Shown: piece by piece, positions 44,257-52,861 of the stretch
How positions within the stretch are numbered: position 1 is the stretch's first letter
Layout of the letters: each line of letters begins with the position of its first letter
NCBI GenBank assembly: GCA_016795485.1
Contig: JAEUHM010000017.1
Location: 62,001 to 126,000, forward strand
DNA from: Verrucomicrobiaceae bacterium
GTDB taxonomy: Bacteria > Verrucomicrobiota > Verrucomicrobiia > Verrucomicrobiales > Verrucomicrobiaceae
Length of the DNA stretch: 64,000 bases
Reading direction: 5' to 3'
The notes under the pieces: model-generated
Told to the model about the DNA's origin: nothing
The model's input: the letters and a program-made list of their open reading frames with translations, nothing else
Database searches by the model: none
Made by a program: the position numbers and the translations under genes

Positions 44257-44360
44257 CCCCATCCGCCAGAAGTGGAAAGAACACCAACAAGGCCACCGCA
44301 ACTGGCAGTACTACCTCTGGGACGTCCTCATGTTCCAGGCGTGGTTACAGAAGCAGTGAT
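44257..44360 (+). repeat. 104-bp direct repeat, copy 2 (displaced asnB 3' end)
   Basis: Second copy of the asnB 3' end, 102 of 104 bases identical. It still encodes the last asnB codons, ending AWLQKQ instead of AWLEKQ, then the stop. It is not attached to an asnB reading frame and is presumably not translated as such. Confidence 0.97.
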
Positions 44361-44389
44361 CGCAAAGAAAGCCGCTACGGCTTCAGCCG

Positions 44390-44483
44390 CACTCTGTAGG
44401 CCGTCTCTTTGAGGCGGCAGGCGTGGGGCTATTTCTCGTCCAAGACAAAGCCCCAAGTGCACCAGTAACCAAGCTACAGAGTG
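44390..44483. ncRNA. candidate structured RNA element (three-way junction)
   Basis: Nested complementary segments: outer helix CACTCTGTAG (44390-44399) with CTACAGAGTG (44474-44483), 10 perfect pairs. Directly inside is a hairpin GCCGTCTC-TTT-GAGGCGGC (44400-44418, one G-U pair). A second hairpin follows, TGGGGCT (44424-44430) with AGCCCCA (44449-44455), capped by GTC-CAA-GAC. No T tract follows, so it is not a simple terminator. It lies between the asnB relic and the TIR genes. It may be an RNA element or a small mobile repeat; the orientation is unknown. Confidence 0.4.
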
Positions 44484-44580
44484 CCCTTGCGCCCCATACG
44501 TTGACATCTCCGCATCCTGACTGAGGATGGGCGCTCGCGTTTCGTTCTGTTCCGCCTCCTTCTCCGACTTCTAGCCCCGC

Positions 44581-44634
44581 ATGACTGACTTCTTCATCAG
44601 CTACACTGGCAAAGACATCCCATCCCTCTGTTAG
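44581..44634 (+). pseudogene. 17-codon relic of a TIR-domain gene start
   Basis: ATG at 44581 begins MTDFFISYTGKD, the standard opening of a class of bacterial TIR-domain proteins. It diverges after Asp12 (IPSLC) and stops at 44634. The intact TIR gene begins 3 bases later. It looks like the surviving 5' tip of a deleted TIR gene; alternatively it is translated as a short upstream ORF. Confidence 0.6.
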
Positions 44635-44636
44635 GC

Positions 44637-47066
44637 ATGAGCGAGAAAACAGTCTTCATCAGCTACCGCAGAGACGCCACGGGCAAGGCGTTCGCCCGGA
44701 ACGTCCATCGCGAACTTACCCAGCGCGGCTATGATGTGTTTCTGGATGTCGAATCCCTGGAACCTGGCAAATGGGCAACTCAGATTCTCACTCAAGTGCC
44801 TCTTCGGTCTCACTTCCTCGTTCTGCTCACTCCCGGAGCCCTCGAACGTTGTGCTGATGAAAATGACTGGGTGCGGCGAGAGTGTCTGGAGGCACTCGCT
44901 TCACAGAGAAACTTTGTCCCCGTCCGCGAGGAGTCGGTGAACATTTCCGAGATGCGGAAGTCGTGCCCAGAGTGCTTGAAGCCGTTGTTTGAGTTCCAAA
45001 TGGCCAATCTGGAGCACACCAGCTTTGCAGCAGACATCCAGCAGCTGGTTTCCCACTTCATCCCTCCGCACAAGGCACCCAAGCCAAAGCCTTCACCTCA
45101 GCCACTCCCACCCACCTACCCCGGAGCCCCAGCACCCGATGCTGATGGGCTCATCCCGGACAACCTCCCCAGTGGCTATTTGGGCCGTGAGTTTGAGGGG
45201 CGGGATGCGTTTTTGGAGCGCTTGCGCCTAGCCTTGCAGAGTCAGACGCACGCGGCGGCCATTACGCAGGTCAAGCCGCTCGCTACCTCCGTGGCGGGGC
45301 TGGGCGGCATGGGGAAGACCCACACCGCCGTCGCTTATGCCGACCGCTATCGGGCTGACTACAGCGCCCTGCTCTTTGTCTCGGGCGAGAGCCCGGAGCG
45401 GCTCAACGCCACCCTGGCAGACCTCTCCGGCGTCCTCGACCTGGAGGACCCCTCCGCTCCGCCTGCACCCGAGACTCAGCGCGTGCAGACCGTGCTTGGC
45501 TGGCTGCAGCGGCACAAAGGTTGGCTGCTCATCATCGATAACGTCGACTCCCCAGAAGCCGTGCACGCCCTCAACCAGCACCTCGGCCAGCTTAAAGCGG
45601 GACACGTCCTCATCACCAGTCGTCTCCATGAGTGGGCGGACAACATCACCGCGCTCGACCTAGAGGTGCTCCTGCCAGAAGACGCAGCCACCTTGCTGTT
45701 AAAACTCACCAAGCACCCTAACCCTGAGGACCCCCAGGCCCGGAAGGACGCTCTCCAGCTGGCCGAGGAGCTAGGACGCCTGCCCCTGGCCCTGCAACAA
45801 GCCGCCGGCTACATACGGGAGCAGAACCTCACCCTCGCCCAGGCTCACACCTTTTATCAGCAGCAGGCCAGCGAGCTACTGGGTTGGTTCAACCAACTTA
45901 CCGTCCCCTACTCCGCACCGGAGGACATCGGCCCGCGGCCCGTGCTCTTCACCTGGAAGGCCAGCTTTGACCGCCTCACCCCGGAGCAGCGCGATTGGCT
46001 CCGCGTCTTTGCCTACTTCGCTCCCGACCGCATCCCGCAGTGGCTCATCGAGTCCGCCCCAGACGCCTCTGACGAAACCAAAGCCCTCCACCACAGCGCC
46101 CGGCAAGCCCTGGCTGCTGCCGCAGGCTACTGCCTCATCACCCGGCACCAAGACCCCCAAGGCTTCAAGCTCCACCGCCTCGTCCAGCAAGTCATCCGCC
46201 TCCAATCCACCTCCGAGGAGAAAACCCAAGCCCTCACCCAGGCCATCCGCCTCATCCAGAGGAACTACTCAGGCCATCCGCAGGACTTCCGCACCTGGCA
46301 GCGCTGGAACCTACTGCAACCCCACGCCCTCGCCCTGTGTGACCACTCTCCAGATGACCCCTCGCCCAAGACCCTTAGTTGGTTGCTGAACTGCATTGGC
46401 GTCCTCCTCCACAACAAGGCGCTCTACGCCCAAGCTGAGCCGCTGCTCAGACGGGCATTGAAGCTGCACGAGGCCAGCCTTGGCAAAGACCATCCCGAAG
46501 TGGCCTCAAGCCTTAACAACCTCGCGCAGTTACTCAAGGCCACCGACCGCCTCACTGAGGCCGAGCCACTCCTGCGCCGTGCTTTGGAGATTGGCGAGGC
46601 CAGCTTTGGCAAAGACGATCCCAACGTGGCCATCCGCCTCAACAACCTCGCGACTTTGCTCCACGCCACCAACCGCCACACCGAGGCAGAGCCGCTCATG
46701 CGCCGTGCTTTGGAGATCGACGAGGCCAGCTTTGGCAAAGAACATCCCAACGTGGCTCGTCACCTCAACAACCTCGCCATGTTGCTCCACGCCACCGACC
46801 GCAGCGCTGAGGCAGAGCCGCTCATGCGCCGTGCCTTGGAGATCGATGAGGCCCGCCTCGGCAAAGACCAACCCAATGTCGCCATCGAACTCCACAACCT
46901 CGCGCTATTGCTCCAGGCCACCGACCGCCACACCGAAGCAGAGCCGCTTATGCAGCGGGCCGTGGACATCTTCCTTGCCACCCTTGGTCCAGAGCACCCG
47001 CGCACAAAAACCGTGCAAAATAACCTCGCGGTCCTCCAAGCGAAAATCCGCAAGCAAGAGGGCTAG
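44637..47066 (+). CDS. TIR - NB-ARC - TPR protein (NLR-like STAND ATPase)
   Basis: 809 residues. TIR domain about 4-142 (VFISYRRDATGKAFARNV, YDVFLDVESLEPGKWATQIL; Glu82 in DWVRRECLEAL is a candidate NADase residue). A Pro-rich linker leads to an NB-ARC ATPase with P-loop GLGGMGKT (221-228), Walker B GWLLIIDNVD (295-304), VLITSR (324-329) and GRLPLAL (380-386). The C-terminus (about 590-800) has five 42-residue kinesin-light-chain-type TPRs with very similar DNA. Proteins of this layout sense an invader through the repeats and deplete NAD+ through TIR. An anti-phage role is inferred from architecture and the neighbouring toxin-antitoxin pair. Confidence 0.93.
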   Translation: MSEKTVFISYRRDATGKAFARNVHRELTQRGYDVFLDVESLEPGKWATQILTQVPLRSHFLVLLTPGALERCADENDWVRRECLEALASQRNFVPVREESVNISEMRKSCPECLKPLFEFQMANLEHTSFAADIQQLVSHFIPPHKAPKPKPSPQPLPPTYPGAPAPDADGLIPDNLPSGYLGREFEGRDAFLERLRLALQSQTHAAAITQVKPLATSVAGLGGMGKTHTAVAYADRYRADYSALLFVSGESPERLNATLADLSGVLDLEDPSAPPAPETQRVQTVLGWLQRHKGWLLIIDNVDSPEAVHALNQHLGQLKAGHVLITSRLHEWADNITALDLEVLLPEDAATLLLKLTKHPNPEDPQARKDALQLAEELGRLPLALQQAAGYIREQNLTLAQAHTFYQQQASELLGWFNQLTVPYSAPEDIGPRPVLFTWKASFDRLTPEQRDWLRVFAYFAPDRIPQWLIESAPDASDETKALHHSARQALAAAAGYCLITRHQDPQGFKLHRLVQQVIRLQSTSEEKTQALTQAIRLIQRNYSGHPQDFRTWQRWNLLQPHALALCDHSPDDPSPKTLSWLLNCIGVLLHNKALYAQAEPLLRRALKLHEASLGKDHPEVASSLNNLAQLLKATDRLTEAEPLLRRALEIGEASFGKDDPNVAIRLNNLATLLHATNRHTEAEPLMRRALEIDEASFGKEHPNVARHLNNLAMLLHATDRSAEAEPLMRRALEIDEARLGKDQPNVAIELHNLALLLQATDRHTEAEPLMQRAVDIFLATLGPEHPRTKTVQNNLAVLQAKIRKQEG

Positions 47067-47083
47067 TGACGAGTATCACGTCT

Positions 47084-47102
47084 CCTGGGTCACAGACCCA
47101 GG
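47084..47102 (+). terminator. perfect hairpin just after the TIR gene
   Basis: CCTGGGTC-ACA-GACCCAGG, an 8-bp perfect stem 18 bases after the stop codon. There is no T tract, so it may be a transcript-end structure or part of a repeat rather than a true intrinsic terminator. Confidence 0.4.
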
Positions 47103-47122
47103 CTACAGGGGGGGGTTGGTTT

Positions 47123-47253
47123 GGTAGGCAGTAGAATCTGAATGCCACTGGCGGGCGGGAGGTGTCCCTGATTCGGCTGAAGCTGAAGCTACTTTCTTTG
47201 TCTCGCCGCGAATCCTTTCCAAGCATTCTACTGCCACCATTCTTCTGCCATCC
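47123..47253. repeat. inverted and direct copies of a 14-15 bp repeat
   Basis: GGTAGGCAGTAGAAT (47123-47137) is the reverse complement, with one bulge, of ATTCTACTGCCACC (47225-47238). A degenerate direct copy, ATTCTTCTGCCATCC (47239-47253), follows immediately. GATTCG (47170-47175) and CGAATC (47209-47214) form a nested stem inside. No gene lies here. The arrangement suggests an interspersed repeat cluster. Confidence 0.55.
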
Positions 47254-47305
47254 TTTCCCGGTTTGTTTTGTTAGGCTTGGTGGGGCGGGAATGGTATCTT
47301 GGGAA

Positions 47306-47334
47306 GCGGGCAGGAGTGCCCGCGCTCCTTTTTT
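47306..47334 (+). terminator. GC-rich hairpin with T tract
   Basis: GCGGGCA-GGAG-TGCCCGC (7-bp perfect stem) followed by GCTCCTTTTTT. On the + strand it has intrinsic-terminator form for the TIR transcript, although it lies 240 bases past the gene. It may also be a dispersed hairpin repeat. Confidence 0.5.
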
Positions 47335-47351
47335 GCGGACGCCCGTGGGGC

Positions 47352-50300
47352 TTAAGGGGTGGCTTTGACTCGGATGTCGCCGCCTTCGTAGGCTGCGGTG
47401 TTGTAGAGGAAGCAGCCGATGGCTTCCATGTCGGAACCAGCACCGAGTCCTGGGACGACGAGGCCGGTGATGGGTAGATTGGTGTTGGTGATGGAGCGGA
47501 TGATGCCGCTGAGGAGGCCGGAGCGGTTGACCTTGAGTTGGTTGACGGGGGTCTGGGGCAGCGGGCTGAAGATGTTGGCGGTGCTGAGGGTGAAGGTCTT
47601 GGTGAAGGGGGCGGCAAAACCGCCGCCGGTGACGATGGCATCGGTCTGGGTGAGGGCGTTGGTGGTGAGGACGCGGACTCCGGCTAGGGGCGCGAGGTAC
47701 TGACCGCCGAGGGTATCGTATTTGCCACTGAAGCCTACGGCGTGATAGGCGCCGCGGTTGGCGGTCTGGACTGCCTTGTCAAAGGCGAGGGTGCCGGTGA
47801 TGCTGCCGCCGAGGGTGATGCTGAGGAGGCCGGAGTAGCGGGTCTTGGGATTGGTATTGAGGCCGTTGGCGTAGAAGGCGAGTTCATCGCCAATGACGAT
47901 AGCGCTGGCACAACTGACGGGGAGGACGTCGGGTCCGCGACCAGCAAAGGTGACGCTGCCGTTCTTTGTGACGAGGACTCGAAGCCAACCTTGGGAGGTG
48001 GGCAGGCCTGTCTGGGCGGGCTGGGCGAGTTGCGCGGTGTGGTAGTAGCCAATCTGGGCTTTGGGGACTTGGGTGGCGTTGGTGTAGTCGTGGAGGATGG
48101 AGTTGCCGGTGAAGATGTTGCCGGCATCATTGGCGGTGATGGTAAGGTGCTGGCGGGGCTCGGTGGGTACGGTGAGGGGGGCGTGGAACTGGACGTGGAA
48201 GGTGACGCCACCGCTGGAGATGGTGTCTGCTCCAGAGGCGTCTAGCACTCCGTTGAAGCCGAAGGTGCGCCCGCTGAGCTGAGCGCGACCGGTGAGAACG
48301 CCACCGGTGACGACAGTGGCGCGGAAGATGCCGTCTGCCTTGGCATCGCCCTCGTCTAACAAGCCGGTGTAAGAGCCAGCGAGGGTGTTGTAGTTGGCGA
48401 CGATGATGGTGCCGATGTCGGTGCCGCCCATGCCGTCACTGATGGTGTAGGTGAAGGCGTCCTGGTCGTCGAAGAGGGTGCCATCTCTGGTGTAGGTGAT
48501 GCTGTTGGCCGTGAAGGTGACCGTGCCGCTGGTGGGATCGCCTACGTCGATGATGGTGAGGGTGGAGACAGCGGGAGGGAGGGGATTGGTGTCGTTGGTG
48601 AGGGGATTGAAGGTGGTGCTGGCTCCACTGAAGGTGATGAAGTCGTCTTCAGCCGAGAGGTTGACCGGTGGGGTGGAGTAGACGCTGAAGCTGACAGCAG
48701 GGCTGGAGTTTCCGGCGGCGTCATAAGCCACGAGGCTAACAGCTACGGTGGTGCCTGCGGCGTGGGTAGTGCCTGGAGCTGGGGTTTGCACCACGCTTGT
48801 GACGCCAACGAGGTCTGCGGTAATGGCCTGGCCGGTGTAGTCTGGCAGGGTGGCGGTGTGGAAGAAGCTGATGGGGGTAAATCCTGCACCTGGGGCGCTG
48901 ATGGTGGGTGGGGTGGTATCCCGCACGCGGACGGTGAAGCTGCCGGTGACGTTGACGCTGCCGCTGTCTGTAGCGCTGACATTGACGGTGGTGTCGCCAA
49001 CGGGGAAGGTGCTGCCGCTGGGGTGAGATAGTGTAGGAGTGAGGCTGCCGTCTTCGGTATCGCTAGCTGTGGCCGTAAAGGTGACAGCGGCTCCTGATGC
49101 GGAGGTGGCTTCTGCGATGATGGGGGAGGCTGGCAGGCTGAGGGTGGGTGCGGCGTTGCCTGATCCGCTGACGGTGATGTCGAACGGTGCCTCATCTGGG
49201 TCGTCACTGGGGATGCGCACCACGGCGCTGCGTGCACCAGAGGCGGTGGGGCTGAAGGCTACGGTGAAGGTGGTGCTGGCTCCTGCGGCTAGGCTGCTGG
49301 CGATGCCGGTGAGATTGAGCGTGAAGTCGGCCGTGTGGCCGCTGGCCTTGGTGACGGTGCCAAGGCTGAGTGGCCCGGTGCCGTCGTTTTTGATGGTGAC
49401 GGTCTTGGCGGTGCTGCTGGCGCTGACATTGGTGGTGGGGAAGGAGATGGCAGCAGAACTGAACACGAGATCGGTGCCAACGGGTTGCTGCACGGTGATG
49501 TCAGGCGTGGTAACGGCTCCGATGCTGAACTTGACCACGCGCAAGGCACGAGGTGTCGTGGTGGTCTGGCCGATGGTGTAAAGGGTGCCGTTGTTGCCGA
49601 CAATGGTCTTGGTACCGCCGGCACTGCTGGCTACCTCGCGGAAGACTTGGGCTCCGGTGACGATGTCATGCACGGCTAGGCCGGTGGTGGAGTCGCCCTG
49701 GGAGGAGTTGAAGTAAATGCCCTGCGGCCCGACGACCATGGAGTCCGAAGAGCCAACCGAGTCATAAGCGTTGCCAGGCGCGGCGACTGATACGGACCAG
49801 AGGGTGGTGCCGTTTACAGAGTCGACCCTGGTGAGGATGTTGCGCGTGCTGGTGGAGGGCGGGAAGTGAATGTAAGAAGGGCCGACCGCGATGACATTGC
49901 CACCTGGATCCAAGCGAATGGTGCCGATGGTGCCGCCATTGGGCGCATTACCGGTCTGGTTGGTCCACAGGATGGCTCCAGTGGAGCCGTTCAGGCGCTG
50001 CGTGGTGAGTTTTGCGTCTTTGTTGGAGACGACAAAGACATCGCCAGTGGCGTTGGTGACGATGCCGGAGGCGTGCTCGTGGTAGCTGCCGTTTTGACCG
50101 AGAACGGTCTTCCAAATCTTGGCACCGGTGGAGGCATCGAGTTTAATGGCGACAGGGTCCTGTGCGAGGATGGGTTCTGTGCCGGAGAAGATGGGATTGC
50201 CGGATGCATCAAAGGCGATGTCATTTGTGCCATTGATGCCAGAGCCTGGAGAGCCGGAGGGATCACTGTAGCGCCAAGTGACGTTGCCGTTAGAAGGATC

Positions 50301-52394
50301 GAGCTTCCAGGCGGTGCTGATGGTGGAGGGGAGGTAAAGTCCGGTGCCGGCCGCATAGAGTTGGCCATCTGGGCCGAAGCGGAGGCGATTGAGCGAGCCA
50401 AGGGAGTAGCCATTGGAGAGGGGCGTGGTCCAGAGCACTGTGCCAGTAGCACCGCTGACCTTCATGACGACAGCCGCGTAGTTGCCCGCGCTGGCATGCA
50501 AGGCATCGGTGCGGTAGCCAACATAGAAGTCGCCTGCGGCATCGGTGATGACGACACTGACTTGATCAGTGCTGGTGTTTGGGCCACGGCTGCTGGGGTG
50601 GTCATGGGTGAGTTGCCAGAGTTTGGAGCCATTGGGGGCAAACTTGGTGATGCCAATGTTGCGCACGTCTGCCGAGGTCTGCTCATTGGCGACGACAAAG
50701 AGATTGCCCGCAGCATCAACGGCACCGTCCATACCGCCTACACTATCATAGCCGGAAGTGGTCTGGGTGACGGTCCATGCGGTGGCCGGAGAGGTAGCAG
50801 TCCCGGTAGCGGTGATGGTGACGGTAAGCGCCTTGTCAAAGGTGGCTGCTGGGCTTCCGTTGTCCGTAGCACGAACTCGCAGGGAGTAAGAGCTCTTCAT
50901 GACAGCGTTGGTGACGGGAACGATGTAGACGCTGTTCCCGGAGAGGGTGAAACTCGTGTTGTCTGTGTCTCCTGTGCCACTGACGAGGCTGAAGGAGTGA
51001 GTTTGCCCTGCATCAGGGTCCGTGGCGGTGAGCGTGCCGATGAGAGCATTGGCCGCATTGCCCTCCAAAATGCTGGAGGGGCTGAGGGTGATGTTGGTAG
51101 GGGCGCTGTTCCCTGTGGCAGCCACGGTGTGGGTGTGCACAGGGAGGTTAGCCGTGATCAAAGTGACATTCTCCGCACCGGTCTGGCCACCCAGACCACC
51201 GGAGGGCGTGCCCACGAGCGCACGACCGCGAACGTCCGGGGCGTTCGCCGTAGAAACTCCATCGCCTCCAAAACTGGAGCCAATGATGTAGAAGAGCGTC
51301 TCGTAGTCGGGCACGCTGCCACCATTTGCCGCGATAAACTCACCATCGGAGATCAATGTGCTGGTGGAGCCAGCGAACCAACGGATCTCGCCAAGATACA
51401 TGTCCGATCCACCACCACCGCCATTCACTGGAAAGTCTCCATAGAGCGGAATGAGGTGATTCAGTGCCACGGAGGGCTGCATGTTAGCCAAGCTCTGGCC
51501 GCTGCCCGTGCTCCCAGTAGTGCCACCCGAGTAAGTGTGTGTGTGTGCTGGCAGTTGCCCAGTGGTCACGGTTACCTCCTCAGTACCAATCAACTGACCA
51601 GTGGCGCGATTGGAAAGTCCGCTGCCCTGCCCCGTGCCAATGACGGTCCGTCCACGCAAGTCTGGGATATTGAAGTTAGTGGCGTTACCTCCGAAAGTGG
51701 TGCCAATCCGGCTGTAGAGGGCCGTGTTTTGCGAGACAGGGAGAGAGCGACCATCACAAATCATCCAGCCACTGGGCGCAAAGTTTCCTGCAAACAGGGT
51801 CACCTCACTGATGTGGTAAAATGAGCCGCCAGGGGCGATGATGTAGTGCAGAGCGAGCGAGGCCTGCATGTTCGACATGGCTGTGCCACTGCCAGTGGAG
51901 CCTGTGTTTCCACCGGTAACGCTGTGGGTGTGGGCAGGCATCTGAGAGGTGGTCATGGTCAGGGTGTTGGCACCAGTGACTGATCCCAGCGGATGATTGG
52001 TGTCAGCGCCAATCGGCACCCGATTGCGCAAGTCGGGCAAATTGAATGTGGTAGAGCCATTTCCACCGTAGGTCGTTCCCAATATGCTATAGAGCGCGGC
52101 ATTGGAACCGGTGGCCAAAGATTGCCCCTCGCACCGCATCCAACCGCCTGGGGCATAGTTTCCACTGAAGGCACGGATCTCGCCCATGATGGAATCACTT
52201 CCTGAGAAGTATCTTCCGCCATTGGAGGCATCCCGGACGGGGTAGCTTCCTTGAACACAGATGATGTAGCTGATGTTCAGACCGGGCTGGCGGGTATCAA
52301 AAGGCGCACTGCTACCAGTGGAACCCGTGGTCTGACCGCAAACAACGCTGAAAGAGAGGACAGCGGCAGCAAGGAGGTGGATGAGAGCTTTCAT
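47352..52394 (-). CDS. giant secreted multidomain protein: three tail-collar domains, cadherin-like, beta-propeller, HYR and Ig-like domains
   Basis: 1680 residues from the ATG at 52394, which gives a signal peptide (MKALIHLLAAAVLSFSVVCG). Three phage tail-collar/microcystin-dependent-type domains occupy about 60-430, each with a GEIR/SEVTLFAGNFAP-GW and PDLR.R..IG pattern. A cadherin-like domain (about 430-530) and a PQQ-type beta-propeller (about 540-960) follow. Next are a choice-of-anchor-D-like domain (about 965-1090), an HYR domain and a tandem Ig/cadherin-like domain (about 1300-1380). The C-terminal ~300 residues (from AGSYTGLLDEGDAKADG) are beta-rich. Likely surface or secreted adhesin-like protein. 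Very Thr/Ser/Gly-rich. Confidence 0.88.
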   Translation of the reverse strand: MKALIHLLAAAVLSFSVVCGQTTGSTGSSAPFDTRQPGLNISYIICVQGSYPVRDASNGGRYFSGSDSIMGEIRAFSGNYAPGGWMRCEGQSLATGSNAALYSILGTTYGGNGSTTFNLPDLRNRVPIGADTNHPLGSVTGANTLTMTTSQMPAHTHSVTGGNTGSTGSGTAMSNMQASLALHYIIAPGGSFYHISEVTLFAGNFAPSGWMICDGRSLPVSQNTALYSRIGTTFGGNATNFNIPDLRGRTVIGTGQGSGLSNRATGQLIGTEEVTVTTGQLPAHTHTYSGGTTGSTGSGQSLANMQPSVALNHLIPLYGDFPVNGGGGGSDMYLGEIRWFAGSTSTLISDGEFIAANGGSVPDYETLFYIIGSSFGGDGVSTANAPDVRGRALVGTPSGGLGGQTGAENVTLITANLPVHTHTVAATGNSAPTNITLSPSSILEGNAANALIGTLTATDPDAGQTHSFSLVSGTGDTDNTSFTLSGNSVYIVPVTNAVMKSSYSLRVRATDNGSPAATFDKALTVTITATGTATSPATAWTVTQTTSGYDSVGGMDGAVDAAGNLFVVANEQTSADVRNIGITKFAPNGSKLWQLTHDHPSSRGPNTSTDQVSVVITDAAGDFYVGYRTDALHASAGNYAAVVMKVSGATGTVLWTTPLSNGYSLGSLNRLRFGPDGQLYAAGTGLYLPSTISTAWKLDPSNGNVTWRYSDPSGSPGSGINGTNDIAFDASGNPIFSGTEPILAQDPVAIKLDASTGAKIWKTVLGQNGSYHEHASGIVTNATGDVFVVSNKDAKLTTQRLNGSTGAILWTNQTGNAPNGGTIGTIRLDPGGNVIAVGPSYIHFPPSTSTRNILTRVDSVNGTTLWSVSVAAPGNAYDSVGSSDSMVVGPQGIYFNSSQGDSTTGLAVHDIVTGAQVFREVASSAGGTKTIVGNNGTLYTIGQTTTTPRALRVVKFSIGAVTTPDITVQQPVGTDLVFSSAAISFPTTNVSASSTAKTVTIKNDGTGPLSLGTVTKASGHTADFTLNLTGIASSLAAGASTTFTVAFSPTASGARSAVVRIPSDDPDEAPFDITVSGSGNAAPTLSLPASPIIAEATSASGAAVTFTATASDTEDGSLTPTLSHPSGSTFPVGDTTVNVSATDSGSVNVTGSFTVRVRDTTPPTISAPGAGFTPISFFHTATLPDYTGQAITADLVGVTSVVQTPAPGTTHAAGTTVAVSLVAYDAAGNSSPAVSFSVYSTPPVNLSAEDDFITFSGASTTFNPLTNDTNPLPPAVSTLTIIDVGDPTSGTVTFTANSITYTRDGTLFDDQDAFTYTISDGMGGTDIGTIIVANYNTLAGSYTGLLDEGDAKADGIFRATVVTGGVLTGRAQLSGRTFGFNGVLDASGADTISSGGVTFHVQFHAPLTVPTEPRQHLTITANDAGNIFTGNSILHDYTNATQVPKAQIGYYHTAQLAQPAQTGLPTSQGWLRVLVTKNGSVTFAGRGPDVLPVSCASAIVIGDELAFYANGLNTNPKTRYSGLLSITLGGSITGTLAFDKAVQTANRGAYHAVGFSGKYDTLGGQYLAPLAGVRVLTTNALTQTDAIVTGGGFAAPFTKTFTLSTANIFSPLPQTPVNQLKVNRSGLLSGIIRSITNTNLPITGLVVPGLGAGSDMEAIGCFLYNTAAYEGGDIRVKATP

Positions 52395-52567
52395 GGATAT
52401 AGAGACAGGATGGACGTTGTTCACTACCCTGGGAGGAGGAAGTGAGGTCACTTTCCCCAAAAACCACGGAAACGCTTTCAGCGAGTGGCAAATTGTCTTT
52501 CAGGAAGGAAGTGAAGCCGGATGCTAATCACTGCTGGCGATTGCGCAACCATGGATCAACCTGACTA

Positions 52568-52852
52568 TCAGTTGCGGAGCACAACACCAGCTATTTCATC
52601 CCAGAGCGGGTCAATTTCCGCAGATTTGCGAGAGGGTTTACCCGCCCGAGAGAACCAGTAGTCCGCATTCCATTGATCGCCCTCAATGACGTGGAGCAAA
52701 GCGTGAATCCACGAGCCAAGAGGCGTGTGAATGTCCTGAGCGATGTTGTGCGCGGCCTCCCAGTTGCCGTGTTTGGCATGCCAAAGGGACTGGGCCTCTG
52801 GCGAGAGGCCAGAGGGCAAGACTGAGGCAGCTGCGAGTTCTGCGGCGGTCAT
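52568..52852 (-). CDS. conserved small hypothetical protein
   Basis: 94 residues, no signal peptide or membrane segment. It contains SLWHAKHGNWEAAHNIAQDI and HALLHVIEGDQWNADYWFSR, a helical pattern with several Trp and His residues that looks like a folded protein rather than a chance ORF. It starts 9 bases after the MFS transporter stop on the same strand and is probably co-transcribed. I do not recognise a functional family; the role is unknown. Confidence 0.72.
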   Translation of the reverse strand: MTAAELAAASVLPSGLSPEAQSLWHAKHGNWEAAHNIAQDIHTPLGSWIHALLHVIEGDQWNADYWFSRAGKPSRKSAEIDPLWDEIAGVVLRN

Positions 52853-52861
52853 GAAGAAGAC

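Noticed and set aside
46430..46990. Regularly spaced ~126-bp repeats as a mobile or CRISPR-type array
   Set aside because: They are in frame and encode consecutive 42-residue TPR units of the TIR-NB-ARC protein.
49866..51824. 652-residue open frame on the + strand opposite the giant secreted protein
   Set aside because: It mirrors a Gly/Ser/Thr-rich gene whose codon bias keeps the opposite strand open; the translation has no recognisable domain, while the minus strand has clear domains and a signal peptide.
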